Positions 13,318 through 25,284 of a DNA stretch of 64,000 nucleotides are shown here, in pieces. A model generated the notes under the pieces. It did not search any database. It saw only the letters and a program-made list of their open reading frames with translations, and was not told the origin of the DNA. Source of the DNA: Chaenocephalus aceratus (lineage: Eukaryota > Chordata > Actinopteri > Perciformes > Channichthyidae); assembly GCA_023974075.1 (NCBI GenBank), contig JAMFTG010000306.1:80496-144495 (forward strand). The letters are read 5' to 3'. Position 1 is the first letter of the stretch. Each line of letters begins with the position of its first letter. The position numbers were made by a program, and so were the translations under genes.

Positions 13318-13441
13318 CTTTTTTCTTTTCTTTTATTATCTTTTTTCTGTTTTTAAATGCCTTTGTCTGAATGTCTTTCATTTCGTAAAGCACCTTGAAC
13401 TGCCTGGTGCTGAAAGGTGCTATATAAATAAACTTGCCTTG
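13318..13441 (+). mobile_element. LINE 3' end inserted in the Kolobok-like element
   Basis: Reads through TCGTAAAGCACCTTGAACTG and GGTGCTATATAAATAAACTTG, the classic 3' end of fish L2/CR1-type LINEs, and is bounded by a T-rich stretch. The copy at 43797-44248 shows the uninterrupted site (ACTCGCTACAGGGTGCAC). Confidence 0.8.
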
Positions 13442-13901
13442 CAGCGAGTAAAACTCTAACACAGAGAAGACCTGTCTGCTGCCCTGAACGCCTCGTTGGA
13501 GAGGTCTCTTTCTCTTCCTGGGTACAGTGACGTGCCCATGCCCAAATGGACCAATCCGTGGAGCCGTTACGTTACGTCCACACAGGAGCCGTTCCTCACA
13601 CACACACTCAATCTTTTCTCAGCTGCAGCTCCACCGATTTCTCCTCCCTGAGACGGCGGGGCGCGGCGAGACTGTGAGCACACACACAAACTCCCAGCCA
13701 GGCTGCGGGTGTGTGTGTGTGTGTTCGGGCTGGGTTTCGCCGTGTCTCGCTGTCTCGGGGGGGGGGGGGGGGGGGCAGGAGCTCCAACAAGCCGTGTAGG
13801 ACAGAGAGTGAACACACAGACTACACAGAGATGCTGTGAGAAACCAATGTGAGTTTGGAACATTGAACAATATAATTTATTCTAGGAGACTCAACAATAG
13901 G

Positions 13902-14529
13902 CGCGTTCACACTGCGGTACTTTTCCCACAAAGGTTCATGCGAACTTAGTTCATGATCGCGTTCACACCAAAAAGAGCCGGGACTAAAAGTAGTTCATGC
14001 GAACCTTTTTACCCCCTCGAAGAGCAGGGACTTTCGAGCGGCTCTTTTTGAGAAAAGAGCTATATGTCTGATTGGCTGGGCGAATTGCAAACCACGCCCC
14101 GTAAAACTCCCAAAACGTTTTGTGAAGCCGCCATTTTATTATCCTCGCATTAGCATTATTAGCATTAGCATTAGCCCAGCGCAGAAACGCAGAGAGACTA
14201 ACTTATGGCAACACAAAATAAAACATGGGAGCGGTGGAGATGAGGAGGTGTCGGCGTTCTGGCGATTTACTCGGAAGCCAGTCCCCAACTCCGGGGACTT
14301 CCGGCCGGGGACTTCGGCGGCAGTATACGCCGTGAAGTGGTTTGCGGCCTGCCAGTAAACCCAAAGCAGAAGAAGAAGAAGTGACGTCAGCGGCTTCATT
14401 TGCCTAATCCACCCCCAGGGACTTATTCTGGTGTGAACGCGATCTGAACTTAGTTCATGTGAACTAAAGAGTTCCCATGAACTAAGTTCGCATGAACCTT
14501 TGTGGGAAAAGTACCGCAGTGTGAACGCG
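13902..14529. mobile_element. Fold-back MITE with perfect 54-bp terminal repeats
   Basis: 13902-13955 is the exact reverse complement of 14476-14529; it starts CGCGTTCACACTGCGGTACT and ends TTAGTTCATG. The interior (about 520 bp) has short subterminal repeats and no coding signal. Target duplication uncertain (TAG on the left, TAA on the right), suggesting a Harbinger-type target. Perfect termini imply a young insertion. Confidence 0.9.
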
Positions 14530-14727
14530 GCTAAGGATCAGTGGAAATGGCCGTGACACGGGACCTTTAATGTTGTTTTTAAAAATACTAAAAGAGCAAA
14601 TTTCCCCCCCCGATTTAACCTCAAAGGGCGGTCTGCAATAAAGACTGGATATAACGGTTGTTCGTTGAGTGTTACAACAATAAACTGCACCCGTTTAAAG
14701 AGAATGCGTCAAAAAAGGATTGCTTAC

Positions 14728-14761
14728 CTGGATCTCATACAAATGAGCAATGTGGAACTGA
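14728..14761 (-). CDS. kdm6a: KDM6A/UTX-family exon W6, one base short
   Basis: Exon between acceptor CTTCCCTCCACAG (ending at 14762) and donor GTAAGCA (from 14727). The conserved-frame reading QFHIAHLYEIQ is intact from its second base and matches the UTX family almost exactly, but the exon is 34 nt where 35 are needed to complete the Ile codon started in W5. The missing base is at the first exon positions (TCAG instead of an expected TTCAG or similar). Joined as it stands, the message is read one frame off from here until an extra base in W7 restores it. A consensus sequencing error or a real deletion would both give this. No other AG in reach restores the frame. Confidence 0.85.
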
Positions 14762-14898
14762 CTGTGGAGGGAAGCAGAAGAAAGAGAGGAATTAGAACAC
14801 TTTATTTATCCTGCGGGAATTTGGTTGGTTCACTTAGAGTCAAATATAACAAAATATATATCAAAACACAAGAAGTAGGAAGAGTAAACATAAATAAA

Positions 14899-15472
14899 GC
14901 AGGGGGGTCAAACTCAAACACACAGGGGGCCAACATTAAAAATGGGTGCTAGTGGAGGGCCGGACTGGTTCAACGTTTATTGCAGAACGTATTGAAATGA
15001 ACTTATTGCACATATTAACCTGGAACTAACAAAGCTTCAATTATTGCCTATAAAAACAACATTAAATAATCAGCTGCATTCATTTCTCACGGCTCTATCT
15101 GCAGCTTCTCAGAGTCATTTCTCATGAGTACATTTCCCCACAGGCCAACAACAGCTTCAAGAAACTATTCCCCTCAGAGAGAAACCAAACATGCCCTGCT
15201 GTCCTGAGAGAGAAGAGCAGAAGGAAGCATCCATTGAACTCAGTGTGCTGCTCTGAGATGCTAGCTCAGACACTTGGCGTCTCATCTTGGGGCAAGGTCA
15301 TCAATGTTTGGGCTCAGGCTCTGAGCGGAGGAGACCCTCAGGATGGAGGGAAGGTGTGCGTGCAATATACCGGAGGGCCAGATCTAATAGGAATTAGAAA
15401 TTATCCTGCGGGCCGAAATTTAATCCACCACGGGCCGGATTTGGCCCCCGGGCCTCGAGTTTGACACATGTG
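14899..15472. mobile_element. DNA transposon with GGTCAAACTC / GAGTTTGAC ends
   Basis: The left end reads CAGGGGGGTCAAACTCA and the right end CTCGAGTTTGACACATGTG, the ends of a common vertebrate hAT-like repeat (GGGCCGGATTTGGCCC near the right end). The flanking octamers share TAAAG, so the target duplication is only partly visible. Confidence 0.7.
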
Positions 15473-16360
15473 CTCTAAAGCATCCTGGATATTGAAGTCG
15501 CTCCATTTAGACTAAAATATAATAAAAATAAAGTAATGTATATAAGCATAAGAAGGAAGAATAAAAATGGCCCATAGAAAGATAACAAATTGTCAAAATA
15601 TTTGTCTTAACGTAAGAAGTTTAATACAAAATGTGCACATTTTACAACATACATGTGTAAAGTAGGAGATAAACAGGTCAAGAAAGACGGACATTATCTC
15701 ACCCAGGGCTCTCCACTAACGGTTTCACCATCCTCCCAGAACCGTCCCGAATTTAAAATGTTAGTTTTTCTACATTAGTTAAAATCATTCAAAGTGACCT
15801 TTAACATAAATAAAACATCATACAAATCATTAGATGATAATTCATCCCAGAACCCAGAGTAACCGCTAACCAGGATGACAGCCTGTCAGTCAGGAGACCT
15901 TTACAAACGGCCCCCTCGCTCACAGACGGGAGAGAGATCTCGTCTGGATTGGAAAGCTCGAAAATACATCACAGAACGCATGTTGTAGTCTTATTGCATA
16001 TTAGAAACGGAGTTGTGAAACTAAAACTGCGATATAATGTGTGTGTAGCAATAATACATATGACATATCTTTTTTAAATGTCTCCAGTACCGATAAAAAG
16101 TCCGATAACGTCGGAGCTTAACGGTACCACAGTACACACCGGGGCTCGGTACCCATCCCTACATGGGGAGAGGCGCATATTGCTAAGGGCTAAATACGAT
16201 GGAGGGTTCTCTTCTCAGCCTTATTACCCACAGGGGATGAAGAGGAGTAAGTAAATAAAGAGGCCGGCGCTCCAGGGTCTGGTTCTGCTGTGCGTTTTTG
16301 TGATTAACGGTAAAACATTTCAGAATTCCTCCACGGGATGCCATTGTACATCACTCAACC
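15473..16360. other. Intron with a dispersed-repeat fragment
   Basis: 15975-16170 is the inverted relative of 30980-31150 (TTAGAAACGGAGTTG, GATAACGTCGGAGCTTAACG), part of a hAT-like interior ending ACCCATCCCTA. The rest is unassigned. Confidence 0.55.
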
Positions 16361-19300
16361 CGCGAAATACACACACTCAGTACATAGCTAGACCCGCGAA
16401 ATACAAACGCTCAGTACATAGCTAGACCCGCGAAATACACACACTCAGTACATAGCTAGACCCGCGAATTACACGCACTCAGTACATAGCTAGACCCGCG
16501 AAATACACACGCTCAGTACATAGCTAGACCCGCGAAATACACACGCTCAGTACATAGCTAGACCCGCGAAATACCCACACTCAGTACATAGCTAGACCCG
16601 CGAATTACACACCTCAGTACATAGCTAGACCCCGCGAAATACACACGCTCAGTACATAGCTAGACCCGCGAAATACACACACTCAGTACATAGCTAGACC
16701 CGCGAAATACACACACTCAGTACATAGCTAGACCCGCGAAATACACACACTCGGTACATAGCTAGACCCGCGAAATACACACTCGGTACATAGCTAGACC
16801 CGCGAATACACGCACTCGGTACATAGCTAGACCCGCGAAATAACACGCACTCGGTACATAGCTAGACCCGCGAAATACACGCACTCGGTACATAGCTAGA
16901 CCCGCGAAATACACGCACTCGGTACATAGCTAGACCCGCGAAATACACACACTCAGTACAATAGCTAGACCCGCGAAATCACACACTCAGTACATAGCTA
17001 GACCCGCGAAATACACACGCTCAGTACATAGCTAGACCCGCGAAATACACACACTCAGTACATAGCTAGACCCGCGAATTACACACACTCAGTACATAGC
17101 TAGACCCGCGAAATACCACTCAGTACATAGCTAGACCCGCGAAATACACGCACTCAGTACATAGCTAGACCCACGAAATACACGCACTCAGTACATAGCT
17201 AGACCCGCGAAATACACACACTCAGTACATAGCTAGACCCGCGAAATACACGCACTCGGTACATAGCTAGACCCGCGAAATACACGCACTCAGTACATAG
17301 CTAGACCCGCGAAATACACACACTCGGTACATAGCTAGACCCGCGAAATACACGCACTCGGTACATAGCTAGACCCGCGAATTACACGCACTCGGTACAT
17401 AGCTAGACCCGCGAAATACACGCACTCGGTACATAGCTAGACCCGCGAAATACACGCACTCGGTACATAGCTAGACCCACGAAATACACACTCGGTACAT
17501 AGCTAGAGCCGCGAAATACACGCACTCGGTACATAGCTAGACCCGCGAAATACACGCACTCGGTACATAGCTAGACCCGCGAAATACACGCACTCGGTAC
17601 ATAGCTAGACCCGCGAAATACACGCACTCGGTACATAGCTAGACCCGCGAAATACACGCACTCGGTACATAGCTAGACCCGCGAAATACACGCACTCGGT
17701 ACATAGCTAGACCCGCGAAATACACGCACTCGGTACATAGCTAGACCCGCGAAATACACGCACTCGGTACATAGCTAGACCCGCGAAATACACGCACTCG
17801 GTACATAGCTAGACCCGCGAAATACACGCACTCGGTACATAGCTAGACCCGCGAAATACACGCACTCGGTACATAGCTAGACCCGCGAAATACACGCACT
17901 CGGTACATAGCTAGACCCGCGAAATACACGCACTCGGTACATAGCTAGACCCGCGAAATACACGCACTCGGTACATAGCTAGACCCGCGAAATACACGCA
18001 CTCGGTACATAGCTAGACCCGCGAAATACACGCACTCGGTACATAGCTAGACCCGCGAAATACACGCACTCGGTACATAGCTAGACCCGCGAAATACACG
18101 CACTCGGTACATAGCTAGACCCGCGAAATACACACACTCGGTACATAGCTAGACCCGCGAAATACACGCACTCGGTACATAGCTAGACCCGCGAAATACA
18201 CACACTCGGTACATAGCTAGACCCGCGAAATACACGCACTCGGTTCATAGCTAGACCCGCGAAATACACGCACTCGGTACATAGCTAGACCCGCGAAATA
18301 CACGCACTCGGTACATAGCTAGACCCGCGAAATACACGCACTCGGTACATAGCTAGACCCGCGAAATACACGCACTCGGTACATAGCTAGACCCGCGAAA
18401 TACACGCACTCGGTACATAGCTAGACCCGCGAAATACACGCACTCGGTACATAGCTAGACCCGCGAAATACACGCACTCGGTACATAGCTAGACCCGCGA
18501 AATACACGCACTCGGTACATAGCTAGACCCGCGAAATACACGCACTCGGTACATAGCTAGACCCGCGAAATACACGCACGGTACATAGCTAGACCCGCGA
18601 AATACACGCACTCGGTACATAGCTAGACCCGCGAAATACACGCACTCGGTACATAGCTAGACCCGCGAAATACACGCACTCGGTACATAGCTAGACCCGC
18701 GAAATACACGCACTCGGTACATAGCTAGACCCGCGAAATACACGCACTCGGTACATAGCTAGACCCGCGAAATACACGCACTCGGTACATAGCTAGACCC
18801 GCGAAATACACGCACTCGGTACATAGCTAGACCCGCGAAATACCACACTCGGTACATAGCTAGACCCGCGAAATACACACACTCGGTTCATAGCTAGACC
18901 CGCGAAATACACACTCGGTACATAGCTAGACCCGCGAAATACACGCACTCGGTACATAGCTAGACCCGCGAAATACACGCACTCGGTACATAGCTAGACC
19001 CGCGAAATACACGCACTCGGTACATAGCTAGACCCGCGAAATACACACTCGGTACATAGCTAGACCCGCAAAATACACGCACTCGGTACATAGCTAGACC
19101 CGCGAAATACACGCACGGTACATAGCTAGACCCGCGAAATACACGCACTCGGTACATAGCTAGACCCGCGAAATACACGCACTCGGTACATAGCTAGACC
19201 CGCGAAATACACGCACTCGGTACATAGCTAGACCCACGAAATACACGCACTCGGTAAATAGCTAGACCCGCGAAATACACACACTCGGTACATAGCTAGA

Positions 19301-19869
19301 CCCGCGAAATACACACACTCGGTACATAGCTAGACCCACGAAATACACGCACTCGGTACATAGCTAGACCCGCGAAATACACGCACTCTGTACATAGCTA
19401 GACCCGCGAAATACACGCACTCGGTACATAGCTAGACCCGCGAAATACACGCACTCTCGGTACATAGCTAGACCCGCGAAATACACGCACTCGGTACATA
19501 GCTAGACCCGCGAAATACACGCACTCGGTACATAGCTAGACCCGCGAAATACACGCACTCGGTACATAGCTAGACCCGCGAAATACACGCACTCTGTACA
19601 TAGCTAGACCCGCGAAATACACGCACTCGGTACATAGCTAGACCCGCGAAATACACACTCGGTACATAGCTAGACCCGCGAAATACACACTCGGTACATA
19701 GCTAGACCCGCGAAATACACGCACTCGGTACATAGCTAGACCCACGAAATACACACTCGGTACATAGCTAGACCCGCGAAATACACGCACTCAGTACATA
19801 GCTAGACCCGCGAAATACACACACTCAGTACATAGCTAGACCCGCGAAATACACGCACTCAGTACATAG
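16361..19869. repeat. 3.5-kb array of a 34-bp CpG-rich minisatellite
   Basis: About 103 tandem copies of a 34-bp unit: GTACATAGCTAG, then ACCCGCGAAATAC, then ACGCACTCG. Each full unit has four CpGs and the E2F-like word TTTCGCGG on the minus strand. Most variation is at two sites (ACGCAC/ACACAC and TCGG/TCAG) plus small deletions. The outer copies carry the A variants, while the centre (about 17500-18800) is nearly uniform. The array lies in intron W5-W6. Open frames across it are not genes. Confidence 0.97.
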
Positions 19870-20261
19870 CTAGACAGATACATTATCAACCTATGGATCA
19901 ACCGATTCAGCCACGTTTTTTCTTTCTCGTTTTAATGCCATTGAACACGTCTTTTGATCAGATTGACAGCTACGGTGAGAGATCTCCCGTAAAAGGTACG
20001 TGTTGTGATGTCTGTTTGCTTCCCCTGTCGCGAGATCGGATCGCTTAGATACTATAATAATCTGTGGAGTCTCAGCTTTAATCGGATATATTGTATGTGA
20101 AGTTTCGATAAGTAATAAGGGTATCTTTATTTTGAATTCTGTGCTAAAGTGCGTTAGCATTTTTTTAAAAAAATGAATAAAACCGCACGTCCCTGCGGTG
20201 TGAATACCGCGCATGCGCATACCACGGTTAGCGCCATGACGCGGTATATCGTTCAGCCCTA
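19870..20261. mobile_element. hAT MITE inserted in the 34-bp array
   Basis: A 392-bp insertion splits the last monomer. GTACATAG at 19862-19869 is repeated at 20262-20269, and the right end is CGTTCAGCCCTA, typical of hAT. The left end is less clear (CTAGACAGATACATT), so it may be degraded. The array resumes for part of one unit at 20262. Confidence 0.75.
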
Positions 20262-20325
20262 GTACATAGCTAGACCCGCGAATTTGCAGGCCAGGAATTT
20301 GCGGGCACAGCCAGCTCTGTGTGTG

Positions 20326-20329
<4 letters not shown>

Positions 20330-20367
<38 letters not shown>

Positions 20368-20695
20368 TTCGCAGGTTGCTAAATATTTTGTGCGCGTGTG
20401 TTTATGTTGACAAGGAGGTTTAATAACTGTGCGCTACACAAAACGTGCAGTCGGCTTCCTTTTCATCGCCGTTTGTAGCAGAGTGAGCAGCGTATTTTTA
20501 TTTTAACTCTTGTCCCAAATTCGTCCCAGAATTATTTGTTATCCTCTCGACACTATTTTCTCTTCCCCGGACGACGGGACGTCCTTAAGCTCGAGCCCTG
20601 ATATCGCCCTGTGGAGCTCAGTGAGAACAGATTGCAAACAGTATGGAGCGCAGATGGGGGGGGAGTAGGACCGTATCCCCAGAGTGTGCGTGTGC

Positions 20696-20728
<33 letters not shown>

Positions 20729-20877
20729 AGTTCTCTCTCCACGTACAGTCTCCTTGGCAACTCCACTCTCTGTTCGAGTCAGCAGGGGAACGGACAGGAG
20801 AAACTGTTATGCAGAAATATTCCTGTGCCCTTTTCTACGTGTGTGTGTGTGTGCGTGTGTGTGTGTGTGTGTGTGAG
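20330..20877. repeat. Three short (TG)n tracts
   Basis: TG runs lie at about 20330-20364, 20690-20727 and 20838-20877, the last ending 88 bp from exon W5's donor side. The intervening DNA is unremarkable. Confidence 0.9.
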
Positions 20878-20964
20878 TGATTAACAGCTGACAGGCCGCT
20901 GCATCACATCTCTTATTGCATTACAGAGCAGCAGCATGAGGTGATTATAACCGATGGTTCTTAC

Positions 20965-21019
20965 TTTCAGCTTTGGACAAAGTGCAGAGATTGGAGTCGA
21001 TCAAAGCCAGCTGGAAATG
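20965..21019 (-). CDS. kdm6a: KDM6A/UTX-family exon W5
   Basis: A 55-nt exon found by matching the expected HFQLAL motif: acceptor CTTCTCTGCAG (ending at 21020), donor GTAAGAAC from 20964. It encodes HFQLALIDSNLCTLSKAE and leaves one base (A) for the next codon. The family usually reads CNPC in the central loop where this copy has SNLC, so it is slightly diverged. It ends in phase 1. Intron W4-W5 is about 14.1 kb and contains two 250-320-bp (CA)n tracts, the 1-kb compound array and a BED-finger hAT. Confidence 0.88.
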
Positions 21020-21773
21020 CTGCAGAGAAGAAACAAAAAAAGCATTTTATTATAAAACCAGAACCAAAAATGTCGTCTTTGACTTGGATTGCACAAGTTG
21101 AAGATAGGATTTGGCAATATAAGAGGGAGTGGGTGGCTTTTGAAAACACTATTCACATTAAAAATACATATACATTTTGTTTTATACATTTTCTTAAGCA
21201 TCTTTGAGCATTAGGAAAAGCGCTATAAACCATCTAATGCATTATTATAATTATAATAAATGGCCATGGTTGTGATCACAGGGGCAAATCAGGACTTAAG
21301 TATTAACTTCTCCGTAGTTCAACAATACTTCATTCATACATGTTCACATATTTCATCTGTATCAAACATTGCGCTTTCTGCAATTTGGATATTGCACGTA
21401 TCCATATTGCCATTTCACAAACATGTAGAATCGTGAAGCAGCTTTCACTGGCATGCCCCATGTCCTGCATGTTCCTGTTACTAATAGTAAAACAAAAGTG
21501 ACACCAGGATGAAAATAAGCATCACTTAATTCCCGCTGACTGCCGTGACGCTGGCCAGAGCAGTCAGGGCTTTTTCCACCGCAAAAAACCATGAATGAAC
21601 CTGCTTTAACGGAAGCAACATGAAAGGAGACTAAGAACCCTTAAATAATCATCCCTCCCCCTCCCTCGAGTCGAATCAGGCGACACACTCCTCAAACTGA
21701 GAATCCAGCGGTTACATCTGATCCCATCGTGTGAAAAGAGGACAGTTGCCGGGTAGAACGGATGTCTGCAGAG

Positions 21774-22798
21774 TAGGGATGTTACGATTCACCGATTCGT
21801 ACCGGCATATACGTTCAAGAGGCGAGTGCACATCGGCTACAGTTTGGGTTGAATGCATCGATTGTCGCGTCTTTGCATCGGTAAAAAAAACGATTCATTC
21901 GTATAAAATCCCCTCATCCTGTCAGCACTCCGCAGAGACGACCTTTGCTTCGCACTACGGAGGCCGCGAGTCTCAGTTATCGACACACACGGAAGTCGAG
22001 GAGAAAGAGAAACACAGCGCACCGAAAAATACCTACAAATCAAACGTTTGGAAACACTTCGGATTTTTCAAGAAAGACGGTCAACTTGAAAAATCGCTCG
22101 CAAATTGTAAACGATGCCGAGCCGCTTTAAAGTACACAAGTAGTACGAGGAACTTAGCGACGCACATAAAGGCGACATGGGGTCTGCGGCTGAAAGAGAA
22201 ACCTCAAAGTAAGACATGTGAGTTCAATCACTCAGAGAGGTGTTTAGTTTCCAGCAGCCTGTGACGGCCAATAATAATTTAATGTCTTCCTCACTGTCAG
22301 CAGTTGTGAAATAGCTGTTTGTGAAAGGTTATTTGTATTCTTTATTGTTCCCATAGAAACCACTGCTTTCTGCTCACTGGTGGGTCAGCCTCTGGATGAG
22401 TGTTCAGCACATCAGGCAGCAGCTGTATGGGCATGGCACCATGGTAGCTGTTATTTGCACATTGTTAATCATCGGCAATGCGTCCTTACATTGTTTAACT
22501 GTGAGGTGTTATAACATTGTACTTTTTTAAGGTAAAAAAGAAACGGCATGATGGGACAGTGCTAGTAGAGAGAACCAAATATGTAAAGCATTTTTGTTAA
22601 TGTATGATTTGCTTAATATAAGGAATAAAAAAAAAATCCTCTGTCGTACCAAATTGAAGTATTATTATTTTGCATCGTGTTGAATCGCATCGTATCGAAC
22701 TGTATCGCACAGGGTGAATCGTATCGTAACGCCTGGTGTTTTTCAAATGTATCGTTAATGTTCCGTATTGTGGCAACGTATCGAGCTGCGCATCCCTA
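21774..22798 (+). mobile_element. hAT element with BED-finger remnant, exact target duplication
   Basis: TIRs TAGGGATGTTACGATTC and GAGCTGCGCATCCCTA, flanked by CTGCAGAG at 21766-21773 and 22799-22806. At 1025 bp it holds only the N-terminal BED region of the transposase, so it is an internally deleted, non-autonomous copy. Confidence 0.95.
21990..22264 (+). pseudogene. BED zinc-finger fragment of a hAT transposase
   Basis: In an open frame beginning at 21731, the residues SNVWKHFGFF, LANCKRCRAALKY and TRNLATHIKATWG form a BED-type finger. The CxxC pair and the first His (ATHIK) are present, but the final His position is Trp (ATWG), so the zinc site looks broken. The frame ends at 22264, far short of a transposase. 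Confidence 0.8.
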
Positions 22799-23057
22799 CT
22801 GCAGAGGCTGTGAAGGCGTGGCTTCGACTAGCTCATATCACAATACGACACACAGGGGCTTTATTGGCCTGAGCGCATTTTAAACATAGGATTGCCAAAG
22901 CATTTTGCACAACAGAACACACACTAAAAAGAAACTAAACATTCATGTCAACAAGACATAATAAAACACGAAACATACTGTCTGTACTACGTGCAATAAA
23001 ACAATATGTATCTGACTCGTTCGTCCCTGACCCAACTTTCAAGCTGCAATACAACTC

Positions 23058-23577
23058 TATTGCGGCTTTCACACCAGCGCTTTTCCCTTCTAGCTCGAGC
23101 GGAGCTTTTCTGGTTCAGCTCCGGTTTCCCTTTTCTGCTCCCGCTCTGTTCACACCGCCCAGAGCTGCCGCTGCCGCGTTACGACGTCACCGTTTGCGTG
23201 CCTGCTTCATCAAATCCAAACCGCGCGGAAATCCCTCACATCGACAACAACAATGGCAGATTGTATTGAAGCGCTGTTCGCTTTGGTTATCCTCTTACGA
23301 AACGAGATGGAAGGCATCGGACGACTTACAAGGGACGACTTTACAAGGGACGACTTTACTTGGGACTTTACAAACATCACATGCGAAATGCAAGACTTCT
23401 TTGTGGTCTTCAGCATCAACGACGAATCTGCCCCCGCCTCGACGTAAGCGACGCCGCCTCTTTAGCTCCGAAGCTCTTGCCTCTAGACCGACAGTTTTTT
23501 GGAGCTGGAAGTGAACCGGATTCCGGAGCTAAGAGGCGGCGCCTCTGCGGTGTGAACAGGAGAAAACCGGTGTTCTT
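23058..23577. mobile_element. GC-rich MITE (TTCACACC family), copy 1
   Basis: Starts near GGCTTTCACACCAGCG and ends near CTGCGGTGTGAACAGGAG. It shares CCAAACCGCGCGGAAA and CCGGAGCTAAGAGGC with copy 2 at 35620-36212. It contains a short direct repeat (ACTTTACAAGGGACG). No coding role; overlapping open frames are incidental. Confidence 0.75.
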
Positions 23578-23697
23578 ACTTTTATGTAGCTGACAGAGCA
23601 TTTTTACTTTACACGACACTGTTCAACTCTTCATTCTGCTTCACTCTTTCGCTAAAGATTTTGAAGACATCGCGTTCTTGTGACACGTAAATACTTC

Positions 23698-23910
23698 CTA
23701 TGTTTGGTGCGGACTGCGTTCACACCAGCGATGAACGCTCCAGAGTTCACAAGCAAGCGCTCCGAGACCACCTCTTCTAGCGGACCAGAGTCCGGTTGTT
23801 TAGTTCTCTTCAGAGGCTGCGTTCACACCGACCCAAATGAACCAGCGGCTAAACGCACCGGGTTTGATTCAACCGGACTAAAACAAGGCAGGTGTGAACG
23901 CACCCTTAGT
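23698..23910. mobile_element. Short MITE with GCGTTCACACC / GGTGTGAACGC ends
   Basis: TGCGTTCACACCAGCG at the left, AGGTGTGAACGCACCC at the right, and another copy of the motif in the middle (GCTGCGTTCACACCGACC). About 210 bp, non-coding. Confidence 0.7.
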
Positions 23911-24634
23911 TCCCAAAGCCCAAGCTGATGTCTTTAAATATCTTATTTTGTCAATCCAAGGCACAAAGATACTCACTAGGAAGTCAACTGAGAGACGCAG
24001 GTCGTAAAACAGCATTTTTTAACACTCATTACTTGATGTTTTATCTAAACATTATGTGTCAGTCTATCCACGTATCGATTACAGACCCATCGCTGCAGCG
24101 CTGATGCTCACATGGTGCTGAGCGGACAGTATTCTGACCTCATGTTTCATTGAAGCGCATCAGACGATACTCCTACAAGCACCTGATCTGATGAAGTAGA
24201 TTGTAATGGCAGAACAAAGTCAAAACGTCCATCTCAGTTTCTAAAAGTCCACGGTGTTGCTTTTAAATGTCTTCCACCAAAAGCCAAAGATATTAACTTT
24301 GATGGGATGCATAAAGAAATGAGGAGGAGAGCCCAGTACCTGAGAGGCTGGACAGAGCATTTCACCACATCAAAAACGCAGATCAATTGATTCTCCAATT
24401 AGTCCGCTATCATTCCACGAATCCAATGTTCTCCAGTGTCGCCATGGAACTAAGTCACCACGACCCTGACCGCGGGAACTGCAGACGGAAATGAACCGAA
24501 AGCTACATCTTGCATAAACCATAATGTAGTTGTATGCATGGTCCTTGTTTCGGAGTGTTGCATCAGAAATGTGCCGAGCAGATACAGATACTCCAACAAG
24601 CACCTGAACGGATGGAGCAAGAAGACTGTCTTAA

Positions 24635-25010
24635 AGGTGGGGTAGGTACGTTTCAGAAACCGGCTCGAGGTACACTTGTTGTTATATTCCATGGAATGCT
24701 CTTAACATCCCGATAGCAATGAATATCTGAAGTGCTTTGACAACAAATCCATAAAAAAATGTCATCTGTGGAAGCCGTGGCGCTGTAAAAAGCTCGACCA
24801 ATCATCTGAGCCGGCTAAAGTAATTGGATGGCCTACCTGCCTGTCAGCCTTCCATCGGGGCACAGACTTATCTCGTGCCCTCATTGGTCATGTGCGCGTT
24901 TGTGTGTGTTGGAGGAGGGGCTCTGTGAGGAAGTGGCAGATTTTCTTCGGTTGTGTATTTTCAAATTCTAGCGCACTCGAGCCGGTTTCTCAAACTTACC
25001 TACCCCACCT
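24635..25010. mobile_element. TTAA-target MITE, 376 bp
   Basis: TTAA at 24631-24634 and 25011-25014. TIRs AAGGTGGGGTAGGTACGTTT and its near complement (CTTACCTACCCCACCT), continuing inward with GAAACCGGCTCGAG on both sides. Fits Kolobok/piggyBac-type target choice; no transposase. Confidence 0.93.
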
Positions 25011-25284
25011 TTAAGCGATGAATTGTAATCCAGAAAATGCCAGAAAAAAGCTAAAAATGTCTATTTCAGTTTCTTAAGTCCAACGTGGTGTCTTTAAATA
25101 TCCAGTTGAGTCCAAAAGCCAAAGATATTCACTTTAATGGGTTGTTGAAAGAACCAAGGGGGAAATCCCTGTATTTGAGAGGCTGCATGTTTGCAATAAA
25201 CAATTTCTAATAATCAATTCTCCAAGTAGTCGGCTGTTATTTCAAATTCAAAATTAAAATCTGCTTACTCACTGTAGTGCCCCC

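Larger units (their letters stand above)
13211..14566 (-). mobile_element. TTAA-target (Kolobok-like) element with nested insertions
   Basis: TTAA lies at both ends (13207-13210 and 14567-14570), and the terminal motif AGGTCCC appears as its complement GGGACCT at the right end. It is the inverted relative of 43797-44248: shared blocks include GGTTCTCACCCGTCCCC, CAAATGGACCAATCCGTGGAG and ACTCAACAAT. Compared with that copy, this one carries a LINE tail (13318-13441) and a fold-back MITE (13902-14529); the part at 13575-13800 is diverged and has a G-run of 17 at about 13757. Confidence 0.8.

Noticed and set aside
16361..19869. CRISPR-like regular repeat array
   Set aside because: Units are head-to-tail with no unique spacers, in a vertebrate intron; it is a minisatellite.
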